This document shows, in pieces, positions 26,826 to 34,659 of a stretch of DNA of 62,958 nucleotides (within the stretch, counting starts at the first letter, position 1; each line of letters starts with the position of its first letter). The DNA comes from Leptolyngbya sp. (lineage in GTDB: Bacteria > Cyanobacteriota > Cyanobacteriia > Phormidesmidales > Phormidesmidaceae): contig QBLT01000004.1 of the NCBI GenBank assembly GCA_003249105.1, positions 1 through 62,958 on the forward strand. The letters run 5' to 3'. Position numbers and translations under genes: made by a program. The notes beneath the pieces were generated by a model that was not told the origin of the DNA, did not search any database, and was given only the letters and a program-made list of their open reading frames with translations.

Positions 26826-27266
26826 TTAAATAGCCTCTAAACGATTCAGGGTTAGGCTTACTTCTTCAATAAGACTGCAAACCTTAACATCGGATGGATT
26901 GTCTAGGGGGCGGGCGGCCCAACTCGTGCGGTAGGTTTCTAGCATGGTTTTACGGGCAGTAGCCTGCTGAATTTCCTGCTCCAGGGTCGCAATTTTACAG
27001 TCGATTAGCGTTTTAACCAGGGTGCAGACCGGCTCCCCTTGCTTGCGCACATCAAACACCTGCTGAATTTCTGCCAGGGAAAACTGCAATGTCTGGGCCT
27101 GCTTAATAAATAGCAGACGAGTAACAGCTTCGTCGTCGTAATAGCGATAGCCATTCTCAGCCTTGCTCATCGGCTCTAGTAGGTGCAGCGACTCGTAGTA
27201 GCGGATGGTGGCTACCGTCACGTGGGCCTGTTTGGCCAGCTCGCCTATTTTGAGGAGTTTCTTCAT
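26826..27266 (-). CDS. MerR-family regulator of the ZntR/PbrR/CadR group
   Basis: A 146-residue activator. The winged helix occupies residues 5-72 (KIGELAKQAHVTVATIRYYESLHLL, NGYRYYDDEAVTRL), followed by a dimer helix. Cysteines at 81, 90 and 130 match the effector-binding positions of divalent-metal MerR proteins, with Cys81 starting the dimer helix and Cys130 in the metal loop (DVKVCSLIEE), so Pb, Zn or Cd is likely and Cu(I) less so. It is divergent from a 46-residue peptide gene across a promoter with a classic 20-bp spacer. Confidence 0.88.
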   Translation of the reverse strand: MKKLLKIGELAKQAHVTVATIRYYESLHLLEPMSKAENGYRYYDDEAVTRLLFIKQAQTLQFSLAEIQQVFDVRKQGEPVCTLVKTLIDCKIATLEQEIQQATARKTMLETYRTSWAARPLDNPSDVKVCSLIEEVSLTLNRLEAI

Positions 27267-27354
27267 TGTCTGAGCAGGCCATCCTTCTAAAAAAAGACCG
27301 ATTGGGGATGCGCGACCATCGTCACTAGAGCTAGCTTAGTGCAAACTTGGGGGG

Positions 27355-27386
27355 TTGACTCTCAAGCCAACCTCAGGGTTTACCTT
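27355..27386 (+). promoter_or_regulatory. MerR-activated promoter of the 46-residue peptide gene
   Basis: TTGACT (-35, 27355-27360) and TACCTT (-10, 27381-27386) are separated by exactly 20 bp, two or three more than normal, as in ZntR and PbrR promoters. The spacer begins CTCAAGCC and ends CTCAGGGT, giving a partial dyad ACTCT...AGGGT. The divergent MerR protein is the obvious regulator. Confidence 0.72.
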
Positions 27387-27446
27387 ATGGAAAGTCTCGT
27401 CTAGAGGCCGTTTGATTCACCATTCTTACCAAAGAGGTCAATTCCG

Positions 27447-27587
27447 ATGCTCAAAGTTCCTCAGATCAAGAAGCTCTCCCTAGCGGCTGTTTCTGCCCTT
27501 GTTCTGACCGCTGCCGTGGCTGGCGTTGCCGCTGCCGCTCCCTGCCTGTTCCCCACCCCTGATTGCCCCCCTTCTAACTGCGACTAA
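27447..27587 (+). CDS. 46-residue secreted Cys-containing peptide
   Basis: ATG 27447 has an AAAGAGG ribosome site nine bases before it. The N-terminus LKVPQIKKLSLAAVSALVL is a signal peptide ending AGVAAAA. The mature part is only about 15 residues, PCLFPTPDCPPSNCD, with three Cys and a Pro-rich frame. It is the only gene just downstream of the 20-bp-spaced MerR promoter, so its expression should rise with the sensed metal. A periplasmic thiol metal trap is plausible. No known family is recognised. Confidence 0.7.
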   Translation: MLKVPQIKKLSLAAVSALVLTAAVAGVAAAAPCLFPTPDCPPSNCD

Positions 27588-27764
27588 GCTAAAGACGACA
27601 AGGCTGTTTTAGAGACCAGATAGCCTCTCAAGCAGCCCGCAGTGCCCATGCTAAAAGCGTCTTTCAAGCTTGGGCAGTAGATTCACACCTGTACCAGCAA
27701 CCTAGCCCACACCAGACCTAACGCGCTTGTAGCGCTCAAAAAAGGTGATGGCTAGGTTGTCTGG

Positions 27765-28919
27765 CTAAAATTTCACCAGCAGCGCGGTGCTGTACATCAC
27801 AAGTAGCCCGGTCGTAAAGCCAGCTAAACTCAGCCCTGCCAAGCCAGAGAGTCTTGACTGATGCAGTTGCCGCTGTAGGTAGGTGCTGAGTTCTACAATC
27901 ACTTGCAAAATCGCCCCTGCACCGATGCCCAAGAATAAGGCCGCCCAGTGGGGAGAAAAAGCAAACGCCCCCACCCACAGCCCCACTACAGCAGGAAGTC
28001 CAGCCAGGGCCGCCAGCGCCACACAGGTCTGCCAGCGGAGTTTTTGCTTGAGCAGCGGCGCGACAATGCCCAGCCCTTCGGTCAGGTTGTGGAGGGTAAA
28101 GCCAATCACCAGAAATGAGCCCAAGGCAATTTCCCCTAGGGCAAAGGCGGTACCGATCGCCAATCCTTCGCCCAGATTGTGCAAGCCAATGCCCAAAGCC
28201 ATATAGGTAGAGAGGTCAGGGCCTTCGGGCGGTTTACCCTGGCGTCGGCCCACAGCAAATAGGGCCAGACACGCCACTGTGGCTGCAAACCAAACCAGGG
28301 CTTGGCCTTGAAACGCGATCGCCGCCTTTCCGGCTAGCTCCAGCCCTTCCTGCAAGGTGTCTACCAGCAAAAACGCCAGCATTCCCAATGTCAGGGTTAA
28401 AACAAAGGTTAGCCCTCGCTGGCCCAGCACTTTCAAATAGGGGTAGCACAACATGCCTAACCCCACCGGCACCAACCCCACATAGAGCCCCAGCCAGCCG
28501 TAGCCCAGCAGCGTTGCCAAAGACAGAGCGGGTGTCGGCAGAGCCACGTCAATGGGGTGGGCAACGATAACACCCGTGTTGGTCAGGAACTGAACGTGAT
28601 GCGCTTCGCCCTCTACCCAGGGGTATGGAATTTGAACCGTTGCCGTTGCCAGCCGCCGGATCGGGCCAGGAGGCTGCTGGGTAAATGCCCAATAGGCACC
28701 ATCCACCTGAACCTGGGCAATGGTCATGGGAGCTGACCCCTCTGCCCGTACCTTGAGGATGATGCCGTCTTCGTTGAGAATGGTGCGCTCAACTGTGAGC
28801 GATTCCAGCGGCGGTGCATTTAAGTTGAGCAACCGGGCCGGGTTCAGGGTGAGCAGCAGGGCAACCAACCCCGCTAATAGGAGGGGCGGCAACACCCAGC
28901 GCCAGGGCAAAGTCGTCAT
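27765..28919 (-). CDS. ZIP-family metal transporter with periplasmic N-terminal domain
   Basis: A 384-residue protein. One membrane helix (10-27) is followed by a beta-rich domain of about 100 residues (LTVERTILNEDGIILKVRAEG, VQVDGAYWAF). The ZIP core then has about eight helices. The paired metal-site motifs GIGLHNLGEGLAIG and GFTLHNLTEGLGI are intact. ZIP proteins usually move Zn2+ or Fe2+ into the cytosol. The ATGA overlap with the multicopper oxidase stop (4 bp) shows translational coupling, suggesting a metal oxidation-uptake pair. The N-terminal domain is unusual for ZIPs. Confidence 0.87.
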   Translation of the reverse strand: MTTLPWRWVLPPLLLAGLVALLLTLNPARLLNLNAPPLESLTVERTILNEDGIILKVRAEGSAPMTIAQVQVDGAYWAFTQQPPGPIRRLATATVQIPYPWVEGEAHHVQFLTNTGVIVAHPIDVALPTPALSLATLLGYGWLGLYVGLVPVGLGMLCYPYLKVLGQRGLTFVLTLTLGMLAFLLVDTLQEGLELAGKAAIAFQGQALVWFAATVACLALFAVGRRQGKPPEGPDLSTYMALGIGLHNLGEGLAIGTAFALGEIALGSFLVIGFTLHNLTEGLGIVAPLLKQKLRWQTCVALAALAGLPAVVGLWVGAFAFSPHWAALFLGIGAGAILQVIVELSTYLQRQLHQSRLSGLAGLSLAGFTTGLLVMYSTALLVKF

Positions 28920-29983
28920 GCCACTACCTCAAAGGCACTCATCCAGCCTAGTTCGGCAAATTCGGCCTGATGGGCGTGGAACATATAGAGCCCTGGCTCA
29001 AAGTCAGCAAAGGAGCACTCGATGATGCCCCGCTGCCCCTGACACAGCATCACCGTATCAACGGTGCGTGAAGTCGGCGTCAACGTCGTCCCATGATCGT
29101 AGTAGTCGAAGAAATTGGCGTGCAGGTGAAAGGAGTTGATCGGGTCAAACTCGGTCACGTTAATGAGATAGACGCGCACTGGGCGATCTCGCTCAATGCG
29201 AATTGGCTGCTTCATATAGGCATGGGGAATGGAGTTAACCGCGTAGACTTCGTTCTCCTCGTCAAAGTTGGTGTCAAAAGCATTCATCACCATCATCAAC
29301 TCCTGCCAGCGCTGGTTTTCTGGGGAGCCCAGCAGGCGCGATCGGGCAACATCTGACTGGTCGGGGTGCCGCTGGGGGTCAGGATCAACAATGAACGTGC
29401 CGTAGAGCCCTTTGTGGAGATGGCGCTTAAACGGCACAGAATGACAGTGGTAAAGGTGGCAGCCAAAGGGCTTCGCGTCAAACTCGTAGGTCACCGTTTG
29501 CCCCGGCGCAGCCTCCATCACCCCTGGAATGCCATCCTGCCTGGCTCCATGAATACCGTGAAAGTGCAGGGTGTGTGGGTGCGTACCCTGATTGGTAAAG
29601 CGAATGCGAATGCGATCGCCCTCTGTGACCCGAATCGTTGGCCCCGGCACCTGACCGTTGTATGTCCAGGCGGGATAGAACACCCCCGGAGCTACCTCAA
29701 TCTCTCGCTCGACAGCAGTAATGTCGTATTCCCGCAGGCGCTGGCCAGTGGGGAACTGCGACACCTTACCGCCGTCCCACTGAGTCAGCAGTACGTAAGG
29801 GTCAAAGCCATTTCTAAGGTGATCAACCTCACCCAGCGTAGTCATGCCCTGGTGATGAAGATCCGGAGCAGTCAGGGCACGCTCTTGAGCCAGCGCTGGT
29901 TGGTTAAACCGTCTACCCAGCCAGGTGCCAGCCCCTAGAAGCCCAGCTCCAAGGAGCGATCGCCGCTGTACATGCCAATCCAT
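28916..29983 (-). CDS. Two-domain multicopper oxidase, probable Tat substrate
   Basis: A 355-residue cupredoxin enzyme. The N-terminus has RRSLLGAG, a Tat-like twin-Arg signal. Domain one carries PHTLHFHGIHG and CHLYHCHSVPFKRHLHKGLYG, with type-1 and type-2/3 copper ligands. Domain two has NSFHLHANFF and LYMFHAHQAEFAELGWM. Two-domain oxidases of this type work as trimers; substrates include Cu(I), Mn(II) and nitrite. It is the first gene of the operon with ZIP, which overlaps its stop by 4 bp. Two TTTCAT-type direct repeats precede it. Confidence 0.88.
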   Translation of the reverse strand: MDWHVQRRSLLGAGLLGAGTWLGRRFNQPALAQERALTAPDLHHQGMTTLGEVDHLRNGFDPYVLLTQWDGGKVSQFPTGQRLREYDITAVEREIEVAPGVFYPAWTYNGQVPGPTIRVTEGDRIRIRFTNQGTHPHTLHFHGIHGARQDGIPGVMEAAPGQTVTYEFDAKPFGCHLYHCHSVPFKRHLHKGLYGTFIVDPDPQRHPDQSDVARSRLLGSPENQRWQELMMVMNAFDTNFDEENEVYAVNSIPHAYMKQPIRIERDRPVRVYLINVTEFDPINSFHLHANFFDYYDHGTTLTPTSRTVDTVMLCQGQRGIIECSFADFEPGLYMFHAHQAEFAELGWMSAFEVVA

Positions 29984-29986
29984 TGC

Positions 29987-30051
29987 TTTTCATAATTACT
30001 TCATAATTAAAAGCATATATGGATAGCTAGGTCTTTTCATATTTATTTCAT
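29987..30051 (+). promoter_or_regulatory. Two 11-bp-spaced TTTCAT-type repeats before the oxidase operon
   Basis: TTTTCAT-AATT-ACTTCAT lies at 29987-30004 and TTTTCAT-ATTT-ATTTCAT at 30034-30051. In both, half-sites start 11 bp apart as in the other boxes of this window. They point rightward while the operon runs leftward, and the first is AT-rich, next to the start codon, so it may be fortuitous. Confidence 0.4.
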
Positions 30052-30098
30052 AATTGAGGCGCCGCAGTCGCCAGGGTAGGTCTGCGGCTAGCTCTGGG

Positions 30099-30458
30099 TC
30101 ATCGGCGATGGCTCTCTACCGCGTCCATCCTGGCATGGCAGCCCATACCGGTAGAGCCGCCAATTAGCGTCATACCAAATAGCACGACCACAACTGCCGC
30201 CGCCATCGCACCGCCCTTAGCTAGCCAAGAGAATCTGGCAGGGCGTAATGTCGCCTGAATCTGTTGTGATTGAATCTGTTGCGCTGCCTGACGAATATAC
30301 TCCGGCCCAATGTTAGCCTCGGCTCCTGCGTCAACTAATTCCTCTAGGGAGTAGCTGCTCTGCTGCTCAGCCTGTAGTCGCGCTGCCAGCGCTAACACCT
30401 CTGGAGCCAGGTCTGCTGGGATTCTAAGATCTGAAGGGTTTATATCCAAAGGATCCAC
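30099..30458 (-). CDS. Small single-helix membrane protein of unknown function
   Basis: A 119-residue protein starting with GTG at 30458, with GAGG nine or ten bases upstream. The N-terminal two-thirds (MDPLDINPSDLRIPADLAPEVLALAA) is Gln/Glu-rich and helical; a membrane helix (about 82-102, KGGAMAAAVVVVLFGMTLIG) precedes a short tail with Cys and His (GCHARMDAVESHRR). The segment SYSLEELVDAGAEANIGPEYIRQA resembles the start domain of cyanobacterial membrane proteins of unknown role. Its stop is 115 bp before the oxidase start, with the boxes between them. I assign no function. Confidence 0.6.
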   Translation of the reverse strand: MDPLDINPSDLRIPADLAPEVLALAARLQAEQQSSYSLEELVDAGAEANIGPEYIRQAAQQIQSQQIQATLRPARFSWLAKGGAMAAAVVVVLFGMTLIGGSTGMGCHARMDAVESHRR

Positions 30459-30575
30459 AATAGATGCCTCACATCAGTTACCGTATTATCCGCCATCTCA
30501 GGCTAAACCCTAAAGTCGTTAGAGAGTCAAGGGCGTTTGGTAAATTGTCATCCCGAATCGGAGTTTAGGCCCCCC

Positions 30576-30607
30576 TTGACCTTGAAGTTAGGTTCAAGGT
30601 TTAGAGT
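30576..30607 (+). promoter_or_regulatory. MerR-type promoter of the thioredoxin-like gene
   Basis: TTGACC (-35, 30576-30581) and TAGAGT (-10, 30602-30607) are 20 bp apart. Between them ACCTTGAA (30579-30586) and TTCAAGGT (30593-30600) form a perfect 8-6-8 dyad, the layout of MerR operators. The MerR gene that should serve it, 330 bp downstream, is truncated, so an intact regulator elsewhere must act or control is lost. Confidence 0.72.
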
Positions 30608-30631
30608 AAACTCAACTTTCAGGGTAATGAA

Positions 30632-30910
30632 ATGACTCAGCGACAAGTTGAAATCTTTGTAGCTGGATGCCCTCGGTGCTACGAGGCCGTCAACCTGGTG
30701 CAGCAGATGAGCTGTACAGCCTGCCAGATTCAAGTTTGGGATGTGCGCAGTGAGCAAATCACGGCCACCGCTCGCCAAAAACTGGAGGACTACGGCATCC
30801 ATCGGCTTCCCGCCGTGGTGGTCGATGGCGAATTGGTGGACTGTTGCCGTCAACAGCAGCCGATTTCCCGCGACGCTCTGGCAGCCGCAGGGGTTGGACG
30901 GTCAAAATAG
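30632..30910 (+). CDS. Small thioredoxin/glutaredoxin-like protein with CPRC
   Basis: A 92-residue thioredoxin-fold protein. VEIFVAGCPRCYEAVNLV has the CxxC active site (CPRC at 14-17), then SCTACQIQVWDVR with a second pair CTAC, the cis-Pro in HRLPAVVVDG and Cys-Cys in VDCCRQ. Small thioredoxins of this type occur with mercury or heavy-metal MerR genes, reducing thiols or carrying metal. Its MerR-type promoter is intact. The truncated MerR follows by only 6 bp, so the pair once formed an autoregulated operon. Confidence 0.8.
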   Translation: MTQRQVEIFVAGCPRCYEAVNLVQQMSCTACQIQVWDVRSEQITATARQKLEDYGIHRLPAVVVDGELVDCCRQQQPISRDALAAAGVGRSK

Positions 30911-30916
30911 GCACAG

Positions 30917-31180
30917 ATGTTAATTCATGACCTGAGCCGCCAAGCCGAGGTGCCAGCTTCTACCATTCGCTATTACGAGCTGATAGACCTGCTCGACGCG
31001 CCTCGGCGCAGCCAATCCCAGAATCCATTGCTGATCGCAGAACCTTGCCGGAGTGATCAGACCTGTCCCATTTCACTCGCATTTCATTTTTGGGTGTCAA
31101 ACTTAGAACCGACAGTTGTGCCGAGCGCGTCAGCGCGTTTGAAAGCGAGTAACCGCCTTTGTGATGGAAATGAGGTTTGA
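30917..31180 (+). pseudogene. Truncated MerR-family regulator
   Basis: Residues 1-28 (LIHDLSRQAEVPASTIRYYELIDLL) are the first half of a MerR winged helix. After DAPRR the similarity stops: the required NGYRxY, wing and dimer helix are absent, and the frame runs on into SQSQNPLLIAEPCRS and low-similarity sequence covering the next promoter. I read it as a 3' deletion joining the first 100 bp of merR to the upstream region of the DUF305 gene. A product of 87 residues could not dimerise like MerR. Confidence 0.75.
31070..31087 (+). promoter_or_regulatory. TTTCAT-type direct repeat before the DUF305 lipoprotein
   Basis: ATTTCAC (31070-31076) and ATTTCAT (31081-31087) start 11 bp apart, facing the gene, about 100 bp before its start. 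This is one copy of the motif repeated across the copper and nickel regions. It lies inside the open tail of the broken merR, which supports that tail being noncoding. Confidence 0.6.
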
Positions 31181-31186
31181 CATCCG

Positions 31187-31852
31187 ATGACTCTGAGACG
31201 ACTATTAGCTTCGTGGATAGTAATGGGTGGACTGGTGTCCCTTCCTATAATGGTGAGCGCGTGCAATTCGTCATCCTCGGCACCTGAAGTGTCAGACTCT
31301 GCCGCTATGCCCATGGGAGATGAACCCATGGCCGACCATTCCATGATGATGGATCTCGGCCCTAGTGACGAGGAGTTCGATTTACGGTTTATTGACGGCA
31401 TGATTTTGCATCACCAAGGTGCAGTTGTGATGGCTGAATCGGCTTTGCAAAATTCGCAGCGCGATGAAGTCAAGCAGTTGGCAGGGGAGATCATCGCCGC
31501 TCAGCAGGTCGAGATTGACCGAATGCAGCAGTGGCGGCAAACGTGGTACCCAAATGCCAGCGAAGAGCCTGTCATGTATCACGCAACTATGGGACATTCC
31601 ATGGCCATGACACCTGATATGCAGGCCACTATGATGATGAGTGGCGACTTGGGTACTGCCGATGATGAATTCGACCTACGTTTTATCAATGGCATGATTC
31701 CCCACCATGAGGGGGCATTGGCTATGGCGCAAGATGCCCTAGAGAAAAGCAGCCGACCAGACGTTCAACAACTCGCCCAAGATATTTTATCGACCCAGCA
31801 GGTCGAAATTGATCAAATGGAACAGTGGCGAAAAGACTGGTACGGCCAGTAA
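31187..31852 (+). CDS. DUF305 lipoprotein, CopM-like copper-binding
   Basis: A 221-residue protein with a lipobox signal (LPIMVSAC, Cys near 26), so it is membrane-anchored in the periplasm or outer-membrane inner face. A His/Met-rich segment (MPMGDEPMADHSMMMD) leads to two DUF305-type halves: FIDGMILHHQGAVVMAESAL...EIDRMQQWR and FINGMIPHHEGALAMAQDAL...EIDQMEQWR. Each half has MI(L/P)HH. The near-symmetric tandem arrangement could chelate more than one Cu(I). A TTTCAT box lies upstream and a terminator downstream, so it is a monocistronic gene. Confidence 0.85.
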   Translation: MTLRRLLASWIVMGGLVSLPIMVSACNSSSSAPEVSDSAAMPMGDEPMADHSMMMDLGPSDEEFDLRFIDGMILHHQGAVVMAESALQNSQRDEVKQLAGEIIAAQQVEIDRMQQWRQTWYPNASEEPVMYHATMGHSMAMTPDMQATMMMSGDLGTADDEFDLRFINGMIPHHEGALAMAQDALEKSSRPDVQQLAQDILSTQQVEIDQMEQWRKDWYGQ

Positions 31853-31876
31853 TTTCGTTAGCGAATAAAATTCGGC

Positions 31877-31909
31877 AGGCCTCACGCCAAGAGCTGGGGC
31901 CTGTCTTTT
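31877..31909 (+). terminator. Terminator of the DUF305 lipoprotein gene
   Basis: AGGCCTCA (31877-31884) pairs with TGGGGCCT (31895-31902, one G-T pair), loop ten bases, followed by GTCTTTT. It lies 25 bp past the stop codon. Confidence 0.65.
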
Positions 31910-32109
31910 GTGGAATATTTTCTAGCCTTGATTCGTAAAACTCAACCAGAAGAAGAGCCTACCGATGTGACTAAATGATTAGAGGCGGGAAACCTATCGC
32001 AGTACTTTTCTAGATGCCATCTGGCCAAAAGTACTAAGCTTCGTCCGCGATCGCCTTGATTTCAACGACTGGATGAGACACCTAAAAATACTTTCTAAAT
32101 CGAATAGAG

Positions 32110-32127
32110 TTTTCACGTTCATTTCAT
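32110..32127 (+). promoter_or_regulatory. TTTCAT-type direct repeat before the pseudo-receiver regulator
   Basis: TTTTCAC (32110-32116) and ATTTCAT (32121-32127) are 11 bp apart. A TACTGT -10 candidate lies 12 bases beyond the second half-site. The gene starts 154 bp downstream and TolC follows it, so both may be under copper- or nickel-dependent control. The 31910-32109 interval holds nothing else recognisable. Confidence 0.6.
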
Positions 32128-32280
32128 TTTTGCTTGCCATACTGTAGCGACAAACACTGAAAGACCAAGAAAGCTTAATGCCAAAGGTGTTAAGGAAGAG
32201 CCTATGTTCTAGCGCTTAGAATAGGCTTTGTTTTACCCTGCTTTTTGGTGCTTTCAATTTAAAGAGTGAGGTGGGTTTAT

Positions 32281-33009
32281 ATGGCCAAACATATTCTTGT
32301 CATAGAAAATGAATCTAGCTTTTCTCGTTTGATTGAGTCAGAGCTAATCCAAGAAAGCTACCTCGTCAGTGTTTATCAAGATGGCTTTAGCGGACTTGTC
32401 AACGTTCGCCAAATTGAGCCAGACGCACTAATTATTAGCTCGTCTATTTCTGATTTAACAGCTATTGATATATGCAGAAGGCTGAGGACTACAGGCAATC
32501 CAATCCCCATTCTCTACATCGATAAAGACACTACTCCTCAAAAGCAAGCGGCTGCTCTAGAAGCAGGGGCTGATGCCTATGTCACTACACCCATAAGTCT
32601 AGATTTGATTTTGGCCCACATTAAAGTTTTTTTGAGGAGGATAAATAGCGAAGATGCATCGAGAATACTAGTTTTCTCTGATGTGACACTCAGCCACTAC
32701 AGCCGGACGGTATATCGCGGTGGTCATGAATTAACCCTGACAGCCAAGGAGTTCGATTTACTGGCTTACTTTCTTGAGCATCCTAAGGAAGCGCTTAAAA
32801 AAACACAGATCATTGATGCTGTTTGGAGCTATGACTGCGATCTTGGCCATGAGAGCAACGTGCTTCAGTTTTACATTTGCTCTCTGCGAAAAAAGATGGA
32901 AGACGGTCAAAAAGAACGGCTAATTCACACCATTCGAGGGTTTGGATATATTCTCAAGACTGCTGCTAGGGGTCGATCTAGAAATTCCCTCTCTCTAGCT
33001 TTGGCGTAG
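32281..33009 (+). CDS. OmpR-type regulator with a degenerate receiver domain
   Basis: A 242-residue protein. Residues 1-118 keep the receiver fold (HILVIENES...VYQDGFSGL) but lack the chemistry. The acidic Asp10 position is Asn, the phospho-acceptor is Ser53 (LIISSSIS instead of LIILDLMLP), the Thr site is Asp, and the Lys site is Thr103 (AYVTTPI). The C-terminal winged helix (about 135-228) is intact: ELTLTAKEFDLLAYFLEHP, VLQFYICSLRKKM, IHTIRGFGYIL. It must therefore act without phosphorylation. ATG 32281 has GAGGTGGG upstream; the 32266 start is less likely. TolC follows 48 bp later. Confidence 0.85.
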   Translation: MAKHILVIENESSFSRLIESELIQESYLVSVYQDGFSGLVNVRQIEPDALIISSSISDLTAIDICRRLRTTGNPIPILYIDKDTTPQKQAAALEAGADAYVTTPISLDLILAHIKVFLRRINSEDASRILVFSDVTLSHYSRTVYRGGHELTLTAKEFDLLAYFLEHPKEALKKTQIIDAVWSYDCDLGHESNVLQFYICSLRKKMEDGQKERLIHTIRGFGYILKTAARGRSRNSLSLALA

Positions 33010-33057
33010 TTTATTTGTTGATTTAATCGGTCAAGAGTACTCATTTTTCTGTTAAAC

Positions 33058-34464
33058 ATGCGTCAAAATTTTCGACTTTCTACATCTACCCTAGCCGGTT
33101 TGGCCATGGTGATTGCGTTGGATGTTGCTCCCCCGACCGCATCTAGAGCCCTTGCTCAATCTTTGCCTCAGCCAGAAGAAGATACCTCACGACTTGACCG
33201 TCTTTCCCCGGAGCCTAATCCGCTATTTTTGCCAACTCAGCCAGAAGCTGTTGAAATTACTACGACAGAGACTCTTTCTATAGAAGATGCCTTTGAGCTA
33301 GCACTGCGCAACAACGAAGATCTTCAGATTGCCTTACTAGAGCTAGAACGCAGTCAATTTGCGCTTAGAGAAGCTAGAGCAGAACTGTATCCAACCGTTG
33401 GCTTGGCATCAACATTACAAAGCAATAGCGAAGAGAATGACAACCAAACGACTTTAAGAGGAGACCTTGAGGCCCTTTATGACTTGGGCTTGTCAGGGGG
33501 TAGACAAGCCAGAATACAAGTAGCCGAAGAGCAAACTCGGGTCGCTGAACTAGATATCAACCAGCGTAGAGCACAACTGCTGCTCGATACCGCCAATGAT
33601 TATTACGCCTTACAGCTGACCGTTGAGCAAATTCGGATTAGCCAGGCCTTTTTAGATGAAGCGGAGCGCAATCTACAGGACACAGTTTTAAGAGAACGTG
33701 CTGGCGTAGGCACTCAGTTTGACGTGCTCCGGGCAGAGGTGCAGGTGGCCAATGCCCGCCAAGACTTGACGCAGGTTCAAAGCCAACGACAAATTGCCCA
33801 GAGACAACTATCTCGCAGGCTAAATTTACCAGCTTCAGTCAATGTTGATACTCTACCTGTCGAAATTGCCGGAGGCTGGCCGCTGACCTTAGAGGAGAGT
33901 ATTGTACTGGCCTATCAAAGTCGTGTTGAGCTATCGCAGGTTTTGGCCCAGCGCACAATTGCCCAACGCCAGAGACAAATTGCCCTGGCAGCGGTAAGAC
34001 CTAACCTTAGCTTAGTTGCCAACTACGGCCTTCAGCAGGCTTTAAGTGGCAATTCAACGGCACTGGATGATGGGTTCAGCGTGGGCGCTAGATTACAGTG
34101 GCAACTCTTTGATGGGGGTGCTGCCTCAGCATCGGCGGCTCAGCAAGATAAGGAATCTGAAATTGCAGAAACCCAGTTTTCACAAACTCGCAACAGTATT
34201 CGATTGGAGGTTGAGGACGCATACTTCAACTTAACGGCTAATCAGGAAAATATTACTACGGCCAATGCAGCTATAGAACAAGCGCAAGAGGCGCTTAGGT
34301 TAGCCAACTTGAGATTTGATGCAGGAGTCGGAACTCAACTTGATGTGCTAAGCGCCATAGGAGATTTAGCTGAGGCAGAAGGTAACTTAGCGAATGCAAT
34401 CATAGACTACAATCGGTCGTTGGCTGCAATACAAAGAGCAACTGAGCAACCTTATCCAGAATAA
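33058..34464 (+). CDS. TolC-family outer-membrane efflux protein
   Basis: A 468-residue protein with a signal peptide (ending SRALAQS) and two repeats of the OEP fold. The long helical hairpins show LELERSQFALREARAELYPTVGLAST and LAQRTIAQRQRQIALAAVRPNLSLVANYG, each followed by a beta strand (DLGLSGGRQARI, QLFDGGAASASAA), and a periodic Leu/Ala/Gln pattern ending NLANAIIDYNRSLAAIQRATE. It forms the outer-membrane duct for tripartite pumps. It follows the pseudo-receiver regulator and ends before a terminator. The CusB/CusA-like pair 1.3 kb downstream is its likely partner. Confidence 0.9.
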   Translation: MRQNFRLSTSTLAGLAMVIALDVAPPTASRALAQSLPQPEEDTSRLDRLSPEPNPLFLPTQPEAVEITTTETLSIEDAFELALRNNEDLQIALLELERSQFALREARAELYPTVGLASTLQSNSEENDNQTTLRGDLEALYDLGLSGGRQARIQVAEEQTRVAELDINQRRAQLLLDTANDYYALQLTVEQIRISQAFLDEAERNLQDTVLRERAGVGTQFDVLRAEVQVANARQDLTQVQSQRQIAQRQLSRRLNLPASVNVDTLPVEIAGGWPLTLEESIVLAYQSRVELSQVLAQRTIAQRQRQIALAAVRPNLSLVANYGLQQALSGNSTALDDGFSVGARLQWQLFDGGAASASAAQQDKESEIAETQFSQTRNSIRLEVEDAYFNLTANQENITTANAAIEQAQEALRLANLRFDAGVGTQLDVLSAIGDLAEAEGNLANAIIDYNRSLAAIQRATEQPYPE

Positions 34465-34532
34465 TTTTGCAGATTTGCTCAATTACCCGGATCAGACTTT
34501 TTCTGAATTATGAAGTGAATTAAAACCAATAA

Positions 34533-34567
34533 AAAGCCCATCGCGGCCTAAGTCTACGATGGGCTTT
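34533..34567 (+). terminator. Terminator after tolC
   Basis: AAAGCCCATCG (34533-34543) pairs perfectly with CGATGGGCTTT (34557-34567), followed by GCAGTTTTTAG. It is a strong intrinsic terminator for rightward transcription, 70 bp past the stop. Confidence 0.85.
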
Positions 34568-34659
34568 GCAGTTTTTAGAGTGAGTAAGGTAACTTGAATC
34601 CGCCTCTGAAGACACTAAAGAGTCGTTACTCTTTCTGTTTTCCCAGAGACAATCGCCGA

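Noticed and set aside
30917..31180. Functional MerR gene of 87 codons
   Set aside because: Only the first helix-turn-helix half is present; the wing and dimer helix are missing and the tail overlaps a TTTCAT regulatory repeat.
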